Assembly (NCBI GenBank): GCA_029834535.1 | Contig: JAQMWT010000362.1 | Location: 62,001 to 126,000, forward strand | From: Chrysophaeum taylorii | Lineage: Eukaryota > Sar > Pelagophyceae > Pelagomonadales > Pelagomonadaceae | Direction: 5' to 3' | DNA length: 64,000 nucleotides | Shown: positions 21,401 through 32,491 of the stretch, piece by piece | Position numbering within the stretch: position 1 is the first letter of the stretch | Layout of the letters: each line of letters begins with the position of its first letter | Translations under genes and position numbers: made by a program | The notes under the pieces: model-generated | What the model saw: only the letters and a program-made list of their open reading frames with translations | Databases searched by the model: none | Told to the model about the DNA's origin: nothing

Positions 21401-22262
21401 GAGCGCGAACCGCGCGCGCTCGAGCGTCGTCGCCGCGACGCGCGCCTCGTGCCGGAGCCGCGGCTGCGGCGCCGCCGGCGCGCGCGGGTTCTCGATCCGT
21501 CCCGCCTCCGACTCGTCCTCGCCGTCTTCGCCGTCCTCGCCGTCGGTCGCGAACGCGTCCGACGCGAAGAACGCCGCGTCCCGCGAGGACGGCGCGGAAT
21601 CCCCCCCGCCGCCGCCGCCGCCTCCGCCGCCGCCGTCGGGATGATGATGATGATGATGATGATTTTCGTCGTCGTTTTCGTCGCCATCTTCGTCGGCGTC
21701 GCACGGCTCCTCGTCCTCGCGGCGCGCGTCGTCGCGAGCGCGGCGCGAGACGAGGTCGAGCGCGAGGCGGTCGGCGACTCTCGAGAGCGTCGTCCTGTCG
21801 ACGGCATCGGCGTGCGCGCGGAGCTCGTCGAGGAGCGCGGCGACGAGCTCGCAGCAGCGCGCGTAGGCGTCGCGGTCGTAGGCGTCGGCCGCGTCGGCCG
21901 CGCCGAGGGGCTCGAGGAGTGCGCGCAGCACGAGGGCGGGGCCCCGCGCCGCGCTTTCGCGCGCGAGCCCGAACGCCTCGCCGCGGAGCCGCCGGCGGTC
22001 GCGGGCCCCCGGAGCCGCGCCGCGCGGCGGCAGGAGCGCGCGCCGCAGCGCCTTGCCAAAGGCGGGCTTGGCAAGCGCGTCGAGGACGACCGTCGTGCGG
22101 CGCTCGAGGCGCGCGAGCGAGAGCACGAGCCGCGTCGCGAGCGTCGCCGCGCGGTCACGCTGGGCGACGTCGATCACCGCGGAGACGAGGCCGCTCAGCG
22201 TGCGCTTGGCCTCGTCGGGCGCGAGCGTCGGGAATAGCGCCGCCCACAGCTCGCGCGGCTCG

Positions 22263-22329
<67 letters not shown>

Positions 22330-25300
22330 GCGACCGGGGGAGCGTCGCGTCGAGGGCCTGGAGTGCAAGATTTTCGGCGGCCTCGCCCGCTTTGAGGGTC
22401 GCGGCGAGGCGCTCGCGGAAACCCCGCGCCGCCAGGGCCGCGCGCCAGCCCTCGTCGCCCTGCGCGAGCGCGAGCGCAACGCGAAGCTTCTTCGCGCGCG
22501 CGTCGGCGGCGGCGGCGGCGAGGTCGTCGGCGAGCCACGCGAGCGCGTCGCGCAGCGCGTCGTCGGGGAGCCTCGACGAGCGGGCGGGGCCCGCCGCCCG
22601 GAAAAAGTCGCGCAGGAGCGCGGCGGCCGCGCGGTCGTGGCGCGTCGCGGCCGAAACGCAGCGGGTCGCGACGCGCGCGCGCGCAAGCGGCGACCGCGCG
22701 ACGCGGGCGAGGAGGAGCGCGGCGCGAGGGTCGAGGGGCGGCGCGCGCAGCGAGACGAGGACGAGGGCGTCGAGGAGGGCGAGGAGCCGCGCGTCGCGCT
22801 GGGATTCGCCGCCGCCGCCGCCGCCGCTGTCGTCGTCGTCGTTGAGGAGCGCCGTCTCGAAGAGGGCGACGGCCGCGCGCGGGTCGTCGGCGGAGGGCGG
22901 CGCGGCGGCGAGCTCGAGAAGCGCCTTTTCGGCGGCGCGCGGCTCGAGGGCGCGGCGCTCGGCGGCGACGGCGAAAAACGACGCGCCGGCGAAGCGCGAG
23001 ACGAGGCCCACGTCCTCCATCGAGAGGCGCGCGAAGTAGTACTTGGGCGGCTCGCCGTCGTCGTCGGCCTGCTCGGCCGCGAGCGACACGACGAGCCGGA
23101 GCGCCGCGCGCGGATCGCGGCCCTCTCGCGCGTCGCGACTCACGCGCTTGAGCGCGAGGCGCACGAGCGAGCCGCGCTTTCGCTCGAGCGCGCGCCGTCG
23201 CGCGTAGACGTGCGTTGCCGGCGCCGACTCCTCGCGCGCGACGACGAGCGCCGCGAGGAGTCGGCAGACGCGGTCGCCGCACCCGCCGTCGTCGCCCGAC
23301 GCGGGCGCGTGCGCGGGCCGCTGCTCGAGGCGCTCGACGCAGAGCTCGGCGCACTGGAGCGAGGGCCGATCGAGCGTCGACGACGCCGGCCGCCGGAGGA
23401 TCGAGGCGATCGCCTTGGCGGCGAGCCGCCGGCCCTCGAGCGCCGCGTCGTCGGCCGGCACGTCGCGGACGGCCCACCGCCAGAGCAGCTCGAGGCCGCC
23501 CTCGAGGTACTTGTTGGCGCTCGGCGACGGCCGCGGCGGCTGCTGCGGGTCGGCGCCCGCCTGCGCGGCCGCGCGGAGGAGCCGCGGGGCCGCGACGCGC
23601 GCGAAACTCGCGACGAGGTAGACGCGCGACCCGCTCGGCTCGACGTCCCGGCGGCGGTACGCGGTCGCGAGCTCGTCGCGCTGGCGAGCGACCAGCTCGA
23701 GCGGCAGCCGCGCCGCGAGCGACACCCACGCGCGCGCGCTCGCCGGCCGGCTCGCCGCCTCGTCGTCGGCGTCGTGCACGCACAGCGTCGCGAGGGCGTC
23801 CACCAGCGTCGGCGAGAACGGCCCGCACCGCGCGGCGAGCGACAGCGCCTCGAGCCCGACCTCGAGCGCCTCTCGGCGCCGCACAGCCAGAGCGATCACC
23901 GCGGCCGGCACGTCGCGCTTGGCGAGCCACGCCGCGAACCGCGCCTCGCCCATCTGCCAGTCGACCCCGGCCCCCGCCGCCGCCGCCGCCGCCGCCCCAG
24001 AGGGGGCCTCGCCGACCACCCACGGCGGCGGCCGTCGCACGGCCGCGCCCGCGGGCCGCCTGCCCGTCGCTTGCGCCTCGTCCTGCTGCGCCGCGGCGCT
24101 CCCCGCGAACGACGCCGCGACGGCGTTGATGCTCGCGACGCCCTCGAGCCGCGCCGCGTCGTCGTTCTCGTCGTCCCCCCGGAACAGCCGCGCGCTCGCG
24201 ACGTCGAGCTCGAGTCGCTCGGCCGACGCCCGCGCCGCTCGGCACGCGAGGTCCACGGGCGTCGGGCTCTGCGTCGGGCTCGACCCGCCGCCGCCGCCGC
24301 CCCAGTAGCTCCCGAGGTGCTGCTTCCACGTCGTCCGCTGCGCCGCCGTCGCCTCCCCGCGAGACCCCGGCCCGCGCGCCTGCTTGCGCGCCGGCGCCGC
24401 CTCCTGCGGCTGGGTCCCCGCCGCCGCCGTCGCCGTCGCCGGCATCCCGCTCGCCGTCGCGGTCGCGCTCGCCGTCGCGGCGCCGCCGCCGTTGTGGTTC
24501 GCGCCGTTGGCGGTGCTGGCCGCGGTGCTCATCGCGTTGAGGGAGGGGGCGCGGCACACGAGGGGGTGCCCGGAAACGACGAAGGCGTCGGGCGCGAGCT
24601 TGGCCAGCGCGCGACTCAGCGTGACGCGGGCGGCGTCGAGCTGCGCGGTCGTCGCGACGACGCGGCCCGGCGACGAGCGCGCCTGCGCGAGGTCGCGGAT
24701 CCGCGCGTTGGCGGCGCGCTGGAGGGCCCTCGCAAGATGTCGCGCCAGCGCGGGCGAGGTCGCGGGGGCGGCCCGCGCGAGCGAAGGCGCGACGGCGCCC
24801 AGCAACGCGACGAGCGCGTCGACGTCGCACTCCAGTCGCGCGGCCGGCGAGAGGCGCGCGACGAGCGCGTCCAAGCCGCCCGCGCGCGCCAAGTGGTCGA
24901 GCAACACCCCCGATCCCAACGCGTCGTCGAAAATCGGGGCCTCGTCCCCGATCTTCTCGCGCGCGCGCCGCAGCCCGAGCGCGGCGTCGCCGCAAAAAAA
25001 TGACGACGACCCCTCGGTCGCGCCCTTGGCGAACCGGAGCGCGACGCGCGCGTCGAGCGACGCGTCGCGGTGCCGCGCCTCGGGCTCGTCTCCCTCGCTC
25101 TCGCTGCAGTCGTCGAGGGGCCACACGTCCTTCGGGTCCACGCCCGCGGCGCTCTTCCGCCGCCGGCACCCCTCCCAGGCCGCCTGCGCGCCCCCGAGCA
25201 GCGGCTCGAGCGGCGCCGCCCACTCGCTCGGACTCTCGGCCGCCGCCGCAGTCGTCGGGCTGCCCGCGGAAGCCGGCGGCGGGGGGGCCGGGTGCGCCGC

Positions 25301-26299
25301 GCGCGGCGGCCGCCGCAGGGGCCGCGCCTCCAACGCGGCCGCGGGCGGCGTATGGCCCTTGGTGGCCGCGGCCGCCGGCTTGGTCCCGCCGCGGAACCCG
25401 AAGAACCGGCTCTTGTGCGCGCTCGGCGCCTCGGCCAACTCCGCCGCCTGCTGAACCGTCGCCTCCCGCGGCGTCTTGGGGTGCACCGAGCACCACGCGA
25501 CGCGCTCGGCCGCGACGGCGCCCCCCGAGACCAGCGCGATGTTCAGCACCCGGCACGTCACCGCGTCGACCTTGCAGTGCGGGCTCGCGAGCCGACGCGC
25601 GACCGCTTCGACGGCGCGACGGCACAGCCGGTGCGTCGCCGCCCCGAGCTCCCGGTCCCGGAAGTCGTCGCGCGCAGCCGCCGTCGCCCGATCCAAAAAC
25701 GGCTCCAGCTGCTTCTCCCACCACTCCTCCGCCCGAGGCGACGGCGTCGTCTGCTGCCCCAACGACGCGGTCGTCGTCGGCGGCGGCGTCTTGGGCCCGC
25801 GCCGCCGCCGCGCCGCGCCCGACAACTCACGCCGGCACAGCTCGGCCTCGATGCCCCACACATCCCCGACCGACGGGGCGTCCCCTTTCTTCTTCGGCGC
25901 CTCGACCTTGCTCGGGATCTCGGCCTCGGTCCGGCACACGACCAGCGTCGCCCGTTCGGACACAGCGATTCGGTCGCCGTCCGAGCTGCTCGCCTCCAAC
26001 TCCGCCAGCACCTCCAACACCGCCGCTCGGTCCTCCCCTCGGTGCACCACCAGCTTCACGCCGCCGTCCAAGGCGACACTCTGCTGCTGCTGCTCGACGG
26101 GCTCGTCGGCCGCAGCGACGCTCAAACCAGTTACGAACGATCCCGACTCGGCGCGCTTGCACCACAAGTACAGCCCCTCGCCACCCTCGCTCAGGTCCGC
26201 CGGACCACCGCTCAACGTCGTCACGCGCCGGTACCCCGCGGGACCCAGCACCTGGCCCCGCGTCACGGCGACGTCCACGACTCGCGAATCCATTAACAT
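17487..26299 (-). CDS. Giant ubiquitin carboxyl-terminal hydrolase (USP34/USP9X/USP24 class) with MABP-like and Tudor-like ends
   Basis: Exons 26299-17621 and 17573-17487 give about 2,921 residues. The N-terminal ~60 residues (SRVVDVAVTRGQ, ADLSEGGEGLYLWCKR) resemble an MABP beta-prism. A long helical-repeat region follows, then the USP domain at about 1800-2180: Cys box GLENLGCTCYLNS with the oxyanion Asn five before the catalytic Cys, a RHLLVHLKRFEFD strand, and His box AHSGHYYSFV. It removes ubiquitin from proteins. The C-terminus is a Tudor/agenet-like fold, RIKVRWAGGTYYSGTITNYD, completed only after removing a 47-nt phase-0 intron (GTGCGT...CAG, 17574-17620), which yields HHVSYDDGDARVYSD. 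Long Asp, Asn, His, Gly, Gln and Ala runs are encoded by triplet repeats. ATG 26299 or 26293 is chosen because the MABP-like fold starts there; in-frame ATGs exist further upstream. Confidence 0.9.
22264..22329 (+). repeat. GTT/GTC triplet run encoding poly-Asn and poly-Asp
   Basis: About ten GTT followed by about eleven GTC triplets, read on the minus strand as a run of Asp then Asn inside the ubiquitin hydrolase. Similar coding triplet runs lie at about 18360-18480 (Asp), 20953-20985 (Gln) and 21643-21662 (His). Confidence 0.85.
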
Positions 26300-27404
26300 C
26301 GCCCTCCCATCTCCTTTTTTACTCACGCTCCTACGCCTTCTTTGCGAGGGTTTCATTTTCGCCGCACGAGAACACAAGTAACGTGCCGCATTTGGGCTCA
26401 ATGTCGTCATGGGGGGGGGGAGGGGGTCGTCGGCGGCGCAGTTCTTTAGATATACCACGCTTCTTCCTAAATTGTACCGCCCGTCCGTCCGACTGTCCGC
26501 GTGTCTGCTACTGCTGATGCTGCTGCTGCTGCTGCTGCATGAGTGAAGATGCGCATGGTCGTCAACGGGCGAGGGGGACCAGCCAGCCAGCCACCAAACG
26601 CACGACGCTACAGCGACGACCGAGGTCGCAAACATATCCGCGAAACAGACCTTGGAACTTGGCAAAACGCGCCATCGAACGAACGAATTTTTTTGGCCTC
26701 GCGATGCAGCACTGTGTATACGTTATAGAAAGACTAGGCGACATCGACGTGCGACCAAACACCACCCAGCGTGCCTTGTGCGTGAAGAGAGCTGGGACTA
26801 TCGAGCGCCGAGGCCTGGACTTCTGCTCTCCTTGAATGTTGGCCGGGTTATTGTGACCAGCAAACGACGACGAATTGTGCTTTGGGCGGGTAAAAGCCGC
26901 GGAGAGCAATGAGTGCCCAACCAAGCGCCTTTTCGACCCGTGTGATTTTGGTTCGCGCCCACATCCTGGGCCTGAGCCGCAACATACCCGTCGTTGTTCT
27001 CAAGTAAAGTCCGCAAAAGTTGCGAAACCGGCGGTACAGGACCGCCACGTCAGCAGCGACAACGCCCGAAAATCACTCGATCGACGGGTTTTGGTGTCCC
27101 CCCGGGTGGCTGAGAGTGCAGTGACCTGTCGGGGACCGTGTTGCGTGGCTGAAGCGGCGCGTCGAAGTTGGTCACTCAAGTCGGCGGCTTTTGGGGATGC
27201 TCCGGTAGTAGTAGTGTCCGCTTTGTTGCGAAATACCGTAGTGGCACCAGATTCGGGTCAAACCAACAACGACCCTTGATATAGTTTGAAAATTCCGACA
27301 CGAGGATTCCATATTCGATCTCGCTTTTGCGATATGCGACGACGACAGTCGATGATGCTGTATGGCCGTCTGAAGTTGGGGGGGGGGGGTGTTGCACTAC
27401 TCAG
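26300..27404. other. Upstream region of ubiquitin hydrolase, with CTG repeat
   Basis: Holds the promoter and leader of the minus-strand hydrolase. A tgctgctgctgctgctgctgc run lies at about 26518-26538 and G runs at 26409-26418 and about 27380. Frames further right lack domains. Confidence 0.45.
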
Positions 27405-28180
27405 CTAGTTCCCGGAGTTAATGGCGCTAGAGATGTCGCCCAGGGACTGTCGGGGGATGCTGTGGGTGATTAGATTGCGGGTCCAGTCGATGCCCCCGCC
27501 AATCTTGAAGTGGGTGGTCCTTTTCTTCTTGTTGGTGGTGGTCTCGCGCGTCGCGGGAACTGCGGGATTGTAGTCGGCCCTGAGATTTTCTGGTATCCAG
27601 GCGATGGGAATCTCTCTTTGGTAAAGCTTTTCGATGGCGTGCATGAGGGCGACCTTGACGTCGTCGGCGTTACGGTAGGTGATGTTGAAGTCGCTGAAGG
27701 CTTCTTTGAGGTCTGTCGAGATGGCGTTCTCGTATCGTCGAGGCCTCGGTCTTGAACGCGAAGAACTTGAGGCCCTCCTCCGAATTCGCTGGCCCGCAAA
27801 TCTGCTGCAGGTCGGCCGAGGTTGGCCGAGCTCAGCCTCGCGCCGGTCTCGCTGGTGTCAGCCAGGGCCTCGGGCCTCGGGAGGAAAGAACATCTCGGGG
27901 CCGCGAGGCACGATCCCGTCGCCGACCTTGCCCGCCTCGAGATAGCGTCGGACAGTCCGCTCCGTGGCCGCCCCATCGTCGCCGTACAGCTTGTGGCACT
28001 CCGCCATGATCTCCTTCAGCTCCCGCGGCTTGCCCGCCCGTCATCACCTCGGTCGCTCGCGCGTCCCTACGCGCGCGGCGCGCCACCACCGGGGCACCAG
28101 TTGGTTCCGGCTCGGGCTCCGGCTCCTCCCGGGTACGGATGGCCTCGAAAAGGTCCGAGTTCTCCTTGATCCTCGCCACC
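27405..28180 (-). pseudogene. Decayed transposase-like relic
   Basis: Protein-like pieces follow one another in different minus-strand frames: an acidic linker (RTREEPEPEPEPTGAP), a helix-turn-helix-like piece KEIMAECHKLYGDDGAATER then TVRRYLEAGKVGDG, and a C-terminal piece HAIEKLYQREIPIAWIPENL ending ISSAINSGN at 27405. The frame changes between pieces, so the gene is broken or multi-exon. The middle piece resembles the DNA-binding N-terminus of algal pogo/Tigger-type transposases, but the catalytic part is not visible. The assignment is tentative. Confidence 0.35.
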
Positions 28181-28183
28181 TCC

Positions 28184-28458
28184 TCGTAGACGCGCCGAGG
28201 CGCCGCCGACCGCAGCTCATCGCGCTATTGCAAGACCGCCCTCAAAGCCGCTGCCACCGCTCCACCATGCCGCACGACCGCCGTCCCCCCTCGCTTGACG
28301 ATAGAGGCCTTCTCGCTAACTCATCGTAGACGCGCCGAGGTGCCGCCGACCCCAGCTCAGGACGCTGCTCGCAGACAGCCCTCGAAGCCGCTCCCGTCGC
28401 CTCGCGACCGCGCCGCACGACCGCCGCCGCAGCTCGCTTGACGATAGAGGCCTTCTCG
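28184..28458 (-). repeat. Tandem duplication of about 133 bp
   Basis: Copy 1 is 28184-28315 and copy 2 is 28324-28458. Both begin tcgtagacgcgccgagg and end gatagaggccttctcg. The reverse strand of both encodes ASIVKR...PRRVY, so a coding segment upstream of the relic at 27405-28180 was duplicated. Confidence 0.75.
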
Positions 28459-29124
28459 GCCCGCGTCGGTCCCTTGGGCACGGGCGCAGGCCGAACGGCG
28501 CCGCGAGGAGACCGTCGCATCGCACAAACCAACTGCCAGGGTCCGGCGAATCCTCTTTGCGGATTTGCGGACGCTAATAGCGAAGGCGGACACTACTCGA
28601 GAACAACGGGTACTCCGAATGGATTCCGCGGCCGAGCAACTGCGCAAAGACTCGTTCGCCGTCGGCGTGCTTCTGACAGTGCGCATCTCCCGGCCCTTAG
28701 CACCTCTTGGTCGTCGAGAAGGAGGTCTTTCCCCAAGTTTGGGCAGGGACACTAGCCGAGATTGAGCAATTCTGCTCATTCTCCTCGCCTCACGCATCGG
28801 GCGGGCTCGAACCCCGCGCGAATTGGTTGGCGTCGCGCGCCGTCGCCCATCACCGCCCTTGCAGCGCTCGTCGGCCGCTTTTTTCGCCTCGCAGAGGGAT
28901 CAATATTGTTGCCAAGGTCGACTTCTCTCTCTTTCGCCGACTTTTTTGGAGATGGACATCTCCTCCGCCATTCTCCAATGTCGGCGAGCGCGAGAAGAAA
29001 GACGAGTGCGCACGGCGATGTCTGCTGACATGGCGGTTTTCGTCATTCTCGCTCAGGGTGTGTCACTCGATGCGATTTAATAAAAGGTCGTCGTCTGCTT
29101 GGCGAGGGTAATAATTAATTATTA
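28459..29124. other. Intergenic, no supported gene
   Basis: No conserved frame. It contains the promoter of the amine oxidase, with an AT-rich taataattaattattaatg directly before its start. Confidence 0.4.
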
Positions 29125-30318
29125 ATGCTGAGAATGATTGTGGTGGTTGGCGGTGGTATCGCAGGGCTCGGTTGCGCCAGGAAGCTTGAAGAGTTGGGCC
29201 ATAAGGTGTTGGTCCTCGAAGCGAGCGATCGGGTCGGCGGACGCATCGTTGACGTCCGTCTGGAGCATGATCGCGGTGTCGCCGTTGTTCCCGGGGGCGC
29301 CGAGTTCCTCCACGGCATCATAGATAAGCCGTTCGAGGATGATGTTGAGGAGTTGGAGTGGCCGAACTACGTCTATTTCGGGAAGGAGTGTCGGCTGGAG
29401 CGCGACGAGGCGGCCCTCGAGGCGATCGACGAGGCGTTCCGTGGGATCAGCGGCGAGGGTACGCTACTGCAAGCGCTCGCGCGAACCGGGGTGCCGTCGC
29501 GCCTGCTCGACCTCGCCGACGCCGTCTACGGCAACGACTACGGCGGTTCGCTGTCAGATCTCGGCGCTCGGGAGGTCGTGTACGAGCAGAGCAGGTGGAG
29601 CCACGGCGAGCAGTACGCTGTCATTCGTGGTCGCACGCTGACAACTTTTTCGGAGCGCCTCGCGTCGGGTCTCGGCGACGTCAGGCTCGGACGCGCCGTG
29701 GTCGCCGTCGATCCGGGTCCCGTGGTGACGACGAGCGACGGGAACGTCTTGAGGCCGGACGCCGTCGTCTTGGCGGTGCCAGTCGGCGCGCGACTCGCGA
29801 TGCGCTTGCCCGTCCCGTCGCCCGACGTCCCGACCGTCGCGACGGCCGTAAAGGTCTTCGTCGTCCTCGAGAGACCCGTCTGGCCCCCCGACTTCTGGAA
29901 CGCGGTGTGCGCCGATTCCCTCTTTCCCGAGCTTTGGGTCTCGCCCGCGCCCAACGACTTTCCCGTCGTCGTCGGCTTCGTGACGGGCTCGAGAGCCGAC
30001 CGCCTCGCCCGACGCCACGCGCGCGCGGAGCTCGTTCGCCGCTTTCTCGAGCAGCTCGACACAATATTTTCCTCACCGTCCACCGCGCGCCCCGCGACCG
30101 ACGCCTGCCTGGGGTCCCACGTCCTCGAATGGGAAGAAGCCTACACGGCCCCGACACCAGGTGCTATCGAGCGCCAGCGCGCCTTTGCGATACCCCTCGC
30201 CGACCATAGAATATTCTTTGCCGGCGAAGCGTGCAACGACGCGCTCAATCCCTGCATTCAGGGGGCCCTCGCCTCGGGTATCAAAGCCGCGGCCACTGCC
30301 CACCAAGCACTACACTGA
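29125..30318 (+). CDS. FAD-dependent amine oxidase (polyamine/monoamine oxidase family)
   Basis: This 397-residue flavoprotein should oxidise an amine, possibly a polyamine, to an aldehyde with release of hydrogen peroxide. The dinucleotide-binding fold is [16 protein letters not shown] (about residues 6-21), the ribose-binding Glu lies in [12 protein letters not shown] (31-42), GGAEFLHG follows at about 58-65, and the C-terminal FAD contact is [20 protein letters not shown] (about 364-383). It is about 60-100 residues shorter than typical polyamine oxidases, mostly in the substrate domain. ATG 29125 and 29134 are both possible starts. No targeting signal is seen. Confidence 0.85.
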   Translation: MLRMIVVVGGGIAGLGCARKLEELGHKVLVLEASDRVGGRIVDVRLEHDRGVAVVPGGAEFLHGIIDKPFEDDVEELEWPNYVYFGKECRLERDEAALEAIDEAFRGISGEGTLLQALARTGVPSRLLDLADAVYGNDYGGSLSDLGAREVVYEQSRWSHGEQYAVIRGRTLTTFSERLASGLGDVRLGRAVVAVDPGPVVTTSDGNVLRPDAVVLAVPVGARLAMRLPVPSPDVPTVATAVKVFVVLERPVWPPDFWNAVCADSLFPELWVSPAPNDFPVVVGFVTGSRADRLARRHARAELVRRFLEQLDTIFSSPSTARPATDACLGSHVLEWEEAYTAPTPGAIERQRAFAIPLADHRIFFAGEACNDALNPCIQGALASGIKAAATAHQALH

Positions 30319-30404
30319 TGGATTGATTATAATTAACGGCTCGCGTCAGTCACACAAACAACAACATGCTTATTTTTGACCGAACCCCCTACTTACTACC
30401 CTCG

Positions 30405-30430
30405 GTTTGTTTGTTTGTTTGTTTGTTTGT
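30405..30430 (+). repeat. GTTT tetranucleotide repeat
   Basis: About six GTTT units in the leader of the small gene that follows, with a further GTGTG tail. Confidence 0.85.
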
Positions 30431-30457
30431 GTGAAGGCGGGTTGCAGCTTGCAGCAG

Positions 30458-30895
30458 ATGTTGGCGCGCGGAAGAATTGTCGGGCGCGCGCTGGTCGCCG
30501 TGCGCCGAAGCAGCAGCGACACTATCGGGTCGATCACCTACAGCGGCGGCCAGGCGACCGAAGGACAAGGCGGGTTCTACGGGAGCGGCGGTGCGCGCAA
30601 GAAGAAGGAGAGCGTCGAGTGGAACTCCAAGGCTGTCGCGCAACTCGAAGACATCAAGTCCCTGCAAGCCGTTATGGCCCAAGTCGCCGAGCTCGAGGAG
30701 GCCATCGCGCAGACGAAGGACCCGCTCGCTGAGGCGTCAATTGAGAAGAAGCAGACGATCAAACGCTTGATGACGTCTCCTCAAACTGTCGCCCTTATCG
30801 AGTCCCTCGAAATGGGCGGCCAGCCAGTCTGGGGCCTCTCCCAGTCGGAGCGCAGCCTCGTCAAGGAGGCGCGCCTCAAACTCATAAACTGCTAA
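30458..30895 (+). CDS. Small, probably mitochondrial, coiled-coil protein
   Basis: 145 residues from ATG 30458. The N-terminus MLARGRIVGRALVAVRRSSS is basic, hydroxylated and lacks acidic residues, like a mitochondrial presequence. A Gly-rich block TYSGGQATEGQGGFYGSGG (about 26-44) and a charged helical segment follow. The Gly-rich block followed by a charged helix loosely recalls mitochondrial F1-ATPase inhibitor proteins, but the inhibitory core is not clear, so I leave it unnamed. It lies 139 bp downstream of the amine oxidase on the same strand. In-frame codons upstream (VCLFVCVKAG) come from the GTTT repeat and are not taken as coding. Confidence 0.6.
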   Translation: MLARGRIVGRALVAVRRSSSDTIGSITYSGGQATEGQGGFYGSGGARKKKESVEWNSKAVAQLEDIKSLQAVMAQVAELEEAIAQTKDPLAEASIEKKQTIKRLMTSPQTVALIESLEMGGQPVWGLSQSERSLVKEARLKLINC

Positions 30896-31150
30896 GCGAG
30901 ACGAGAGCACCCTTGTCCAGACTCATCGCCGCCACTGGCCGCCACACGTCAAACTCTCCATTTCGCGTACCGACGGCGCCGCACGCGGCGTCGTCGTAAC
31001 CTCCCGAGTAGTCTGTGTAAAGCAACTCCGACCGTGATGATCCAACGCTGTCTCGTCGTTGTCAGACACGCCGCGCGTCGATGAGAGCAGCAGCAGCACA
31101 AACGCGTCGCCGCCGCCGCCGCCGCGGCGGCAGCCTGTGTAAAATCGTCG

Positions 31151-32491
31151 TTAGTAGACGTGACCGACGAGCGAGAAGCGGAGGGCAAGGGCGGCGATGC
31201 AGCAGAGGAGCTGGAAGACGACGAGGATGGTGGCGAGCGCGGGTTCGGTAAGCGGGCCGCAGATTCGAAGGGCGGCGTTGATGAGAGTGAGGTTAAAGGA
31301 GTCTCGGTGGGGGGGGACGAGGTCGGCGCGGTCGTTGACCCGCGAGGCTCGGAGTCGGCCGGTTACGGGGTCGAAGGAGGGAAGGCGATGTCGCGGGCAG
31401 GGGCGCATCCCGAAGAGCTGAGGGAAAGAGTAGAGGAAGTTGAGGAGCTGGGGGAACATCAGGAGCACGAGCATGATGGGGAAATGGGCGAGGATGGCGA
31501 CGACGGCGAGGGTCATGCCGGCGTAGTTGGTGAAGGTGTCCCCAACGAAGACGTTGGCGGGAAACCAGTTTGACCTGAGGAGCGCGAGCGTGGTCGCCGC
31601 GAAGGGGAGCATGAGGGTGACGGCGAAGAGGTGATTTTTTGTCGCGTCGTAGTTGTCCGAGTCGGCGGCGCGTCCGAGTTCGACGGCGCTCATCGCGAGA
31701 ATTGCGCACGCGATCGCGTAGGTCTGACCGCACTCGAGGCCGTTTACGCCGGCATATATGTTGATGGCGTTGGTGCAAAAGACGGCCAACAAGACCATGT
31801 AGATCTTGTAGGCGAGGCCGAGGTCGACGACGCCGGACGCGCCGTCGACGGCGCCCCCAAAGAGCGGGGCGATGACAGCGTCGAGCGCGGTTCCGAGGGG
31901 GGTTTCGAGGAGCGCGGCGCGGCAAAATTTCGGGGGAACCACTCTCGTGCCGCCGTCATAGGCTGACAGCAGCGGGAGGCTCATAATCGGCGGCAAGACG
32001 TATTTGTACTTCCACTCGAGGTCAAGGAAGTCGTCGACGAAGCCCAGGAGTACAGCAAAGACGATGCACAGCATCGCGGCCGCGTAGTCGTGCGCGAAGG
32101 CTGGGGTCTCCGTGGAGACCTGCGTCAGGACAAGCGCGCACACGAGCGCCACGCCGCTTACGATCCCTAGCGACTCGGGAACGTTTCTGTCGGCCTCGCC
32201 AATCTTCGAACGTACCGGTCGCTTCAGCAGGTCACACCCCCGCTTTGTCGCAGGAATCTTCGAGCTGATCACGGGAATCAAGCTCCGCGTCCACCAAAAC
32301 GCGAGTGCAGAGAGCACGCACGACGTGCCCACGTGGGCGCGCAACGCGACGGGCGTGCACGCGGCCACGGTCAACAATGCGACTCCCAGCGGCATCGCAC
32401 CCATCAACAACGGCACCCACGACTTCCCGTTCGCTGCGAACACCGACCGCATCGCAACGTCGCGTCCCCATTTCTCTTCCTTCCCTTCCAT
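31151..32491 (-). CDS. ALG7: UDP-GlcNAc:dolichyl-phosphate GlcNAc-1-phosphate transferase
   Basis: The 446-residue multi-pass ER membrane enzyme makes dolichyl-PP-GlcNAc, the first step of N-glycan assembly and the step blocked by tunicamycin. About ten hydrophobic helices can be seen. Family motifs are present: GFVDDFLDLEWKYKY with the Mg-binding Asp pair (about 152-166), NAINIYAGVNGLE (about 240-252), PANVFVGDTFTNYAGM (about 313-328) and the C-terminal CPRHRLPSFDPVTGRL. Start ATG 32491, stop TAA. Length matches the eukaryotic family (about 400-450). It converges on the small gene at 30458-30895, with 255 bp between stops. Confidence 0.93.
   Translation of the reverse strand: MEGKEEKWGRDVAMRSVFAANGKSWVPLLMGAMPLGVALLTVAACTPVALRAHVGTSCVLSALAFWWTRSLIPVISSKIPATKRGCDLLKRPVRSKIGEADRNVPESLGIVSGVALVCALVLTQVSTETPAFAHDYAAAMLCIVFAVLLGFVDDFLDLEWKYKYVLPPIMSLPLLSAYDGGTRVVPPKFCRAALLETPLGTALDAVIAPLFGGAVDGASGVVDLGLAYKIYMVLLAVFCTNAINIYAGVNGLECGQTYAIACAILAMSAVELGRAADSDNYDATKNHLFAVTLMLPFAATTLALLRSNWFPANVFVGDTFTNYAGMTLAVVAILAHFPIMLVLLMFPQLLNFLYSFPQLFGMRPCPRHRLPSFDPVTGRLRASRVNDRADLVPPHRDSFNLTLINAALRICGPLTEPALATILVVFQLLCCIAALALRFSLVGHVY

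Noticed and set aside
18494-25003. Very long plus-strand open frames of more than 700 codons opposite the ubiquitin hydrolase.
   Set aside because: They are antisense shadows caused by high GC and triplet repeats; composition is extreme Arg/Glu/Ala and no domain is present, while the minus strand has complete USP motifs.
28780-28870. tRNA-like T-arm (ggggttcgagcccgc on the minus strand).
   Set aside because: The T-stem pairs only with a shifted loop, and no anticodon or acceptor stem can be drawn around it.
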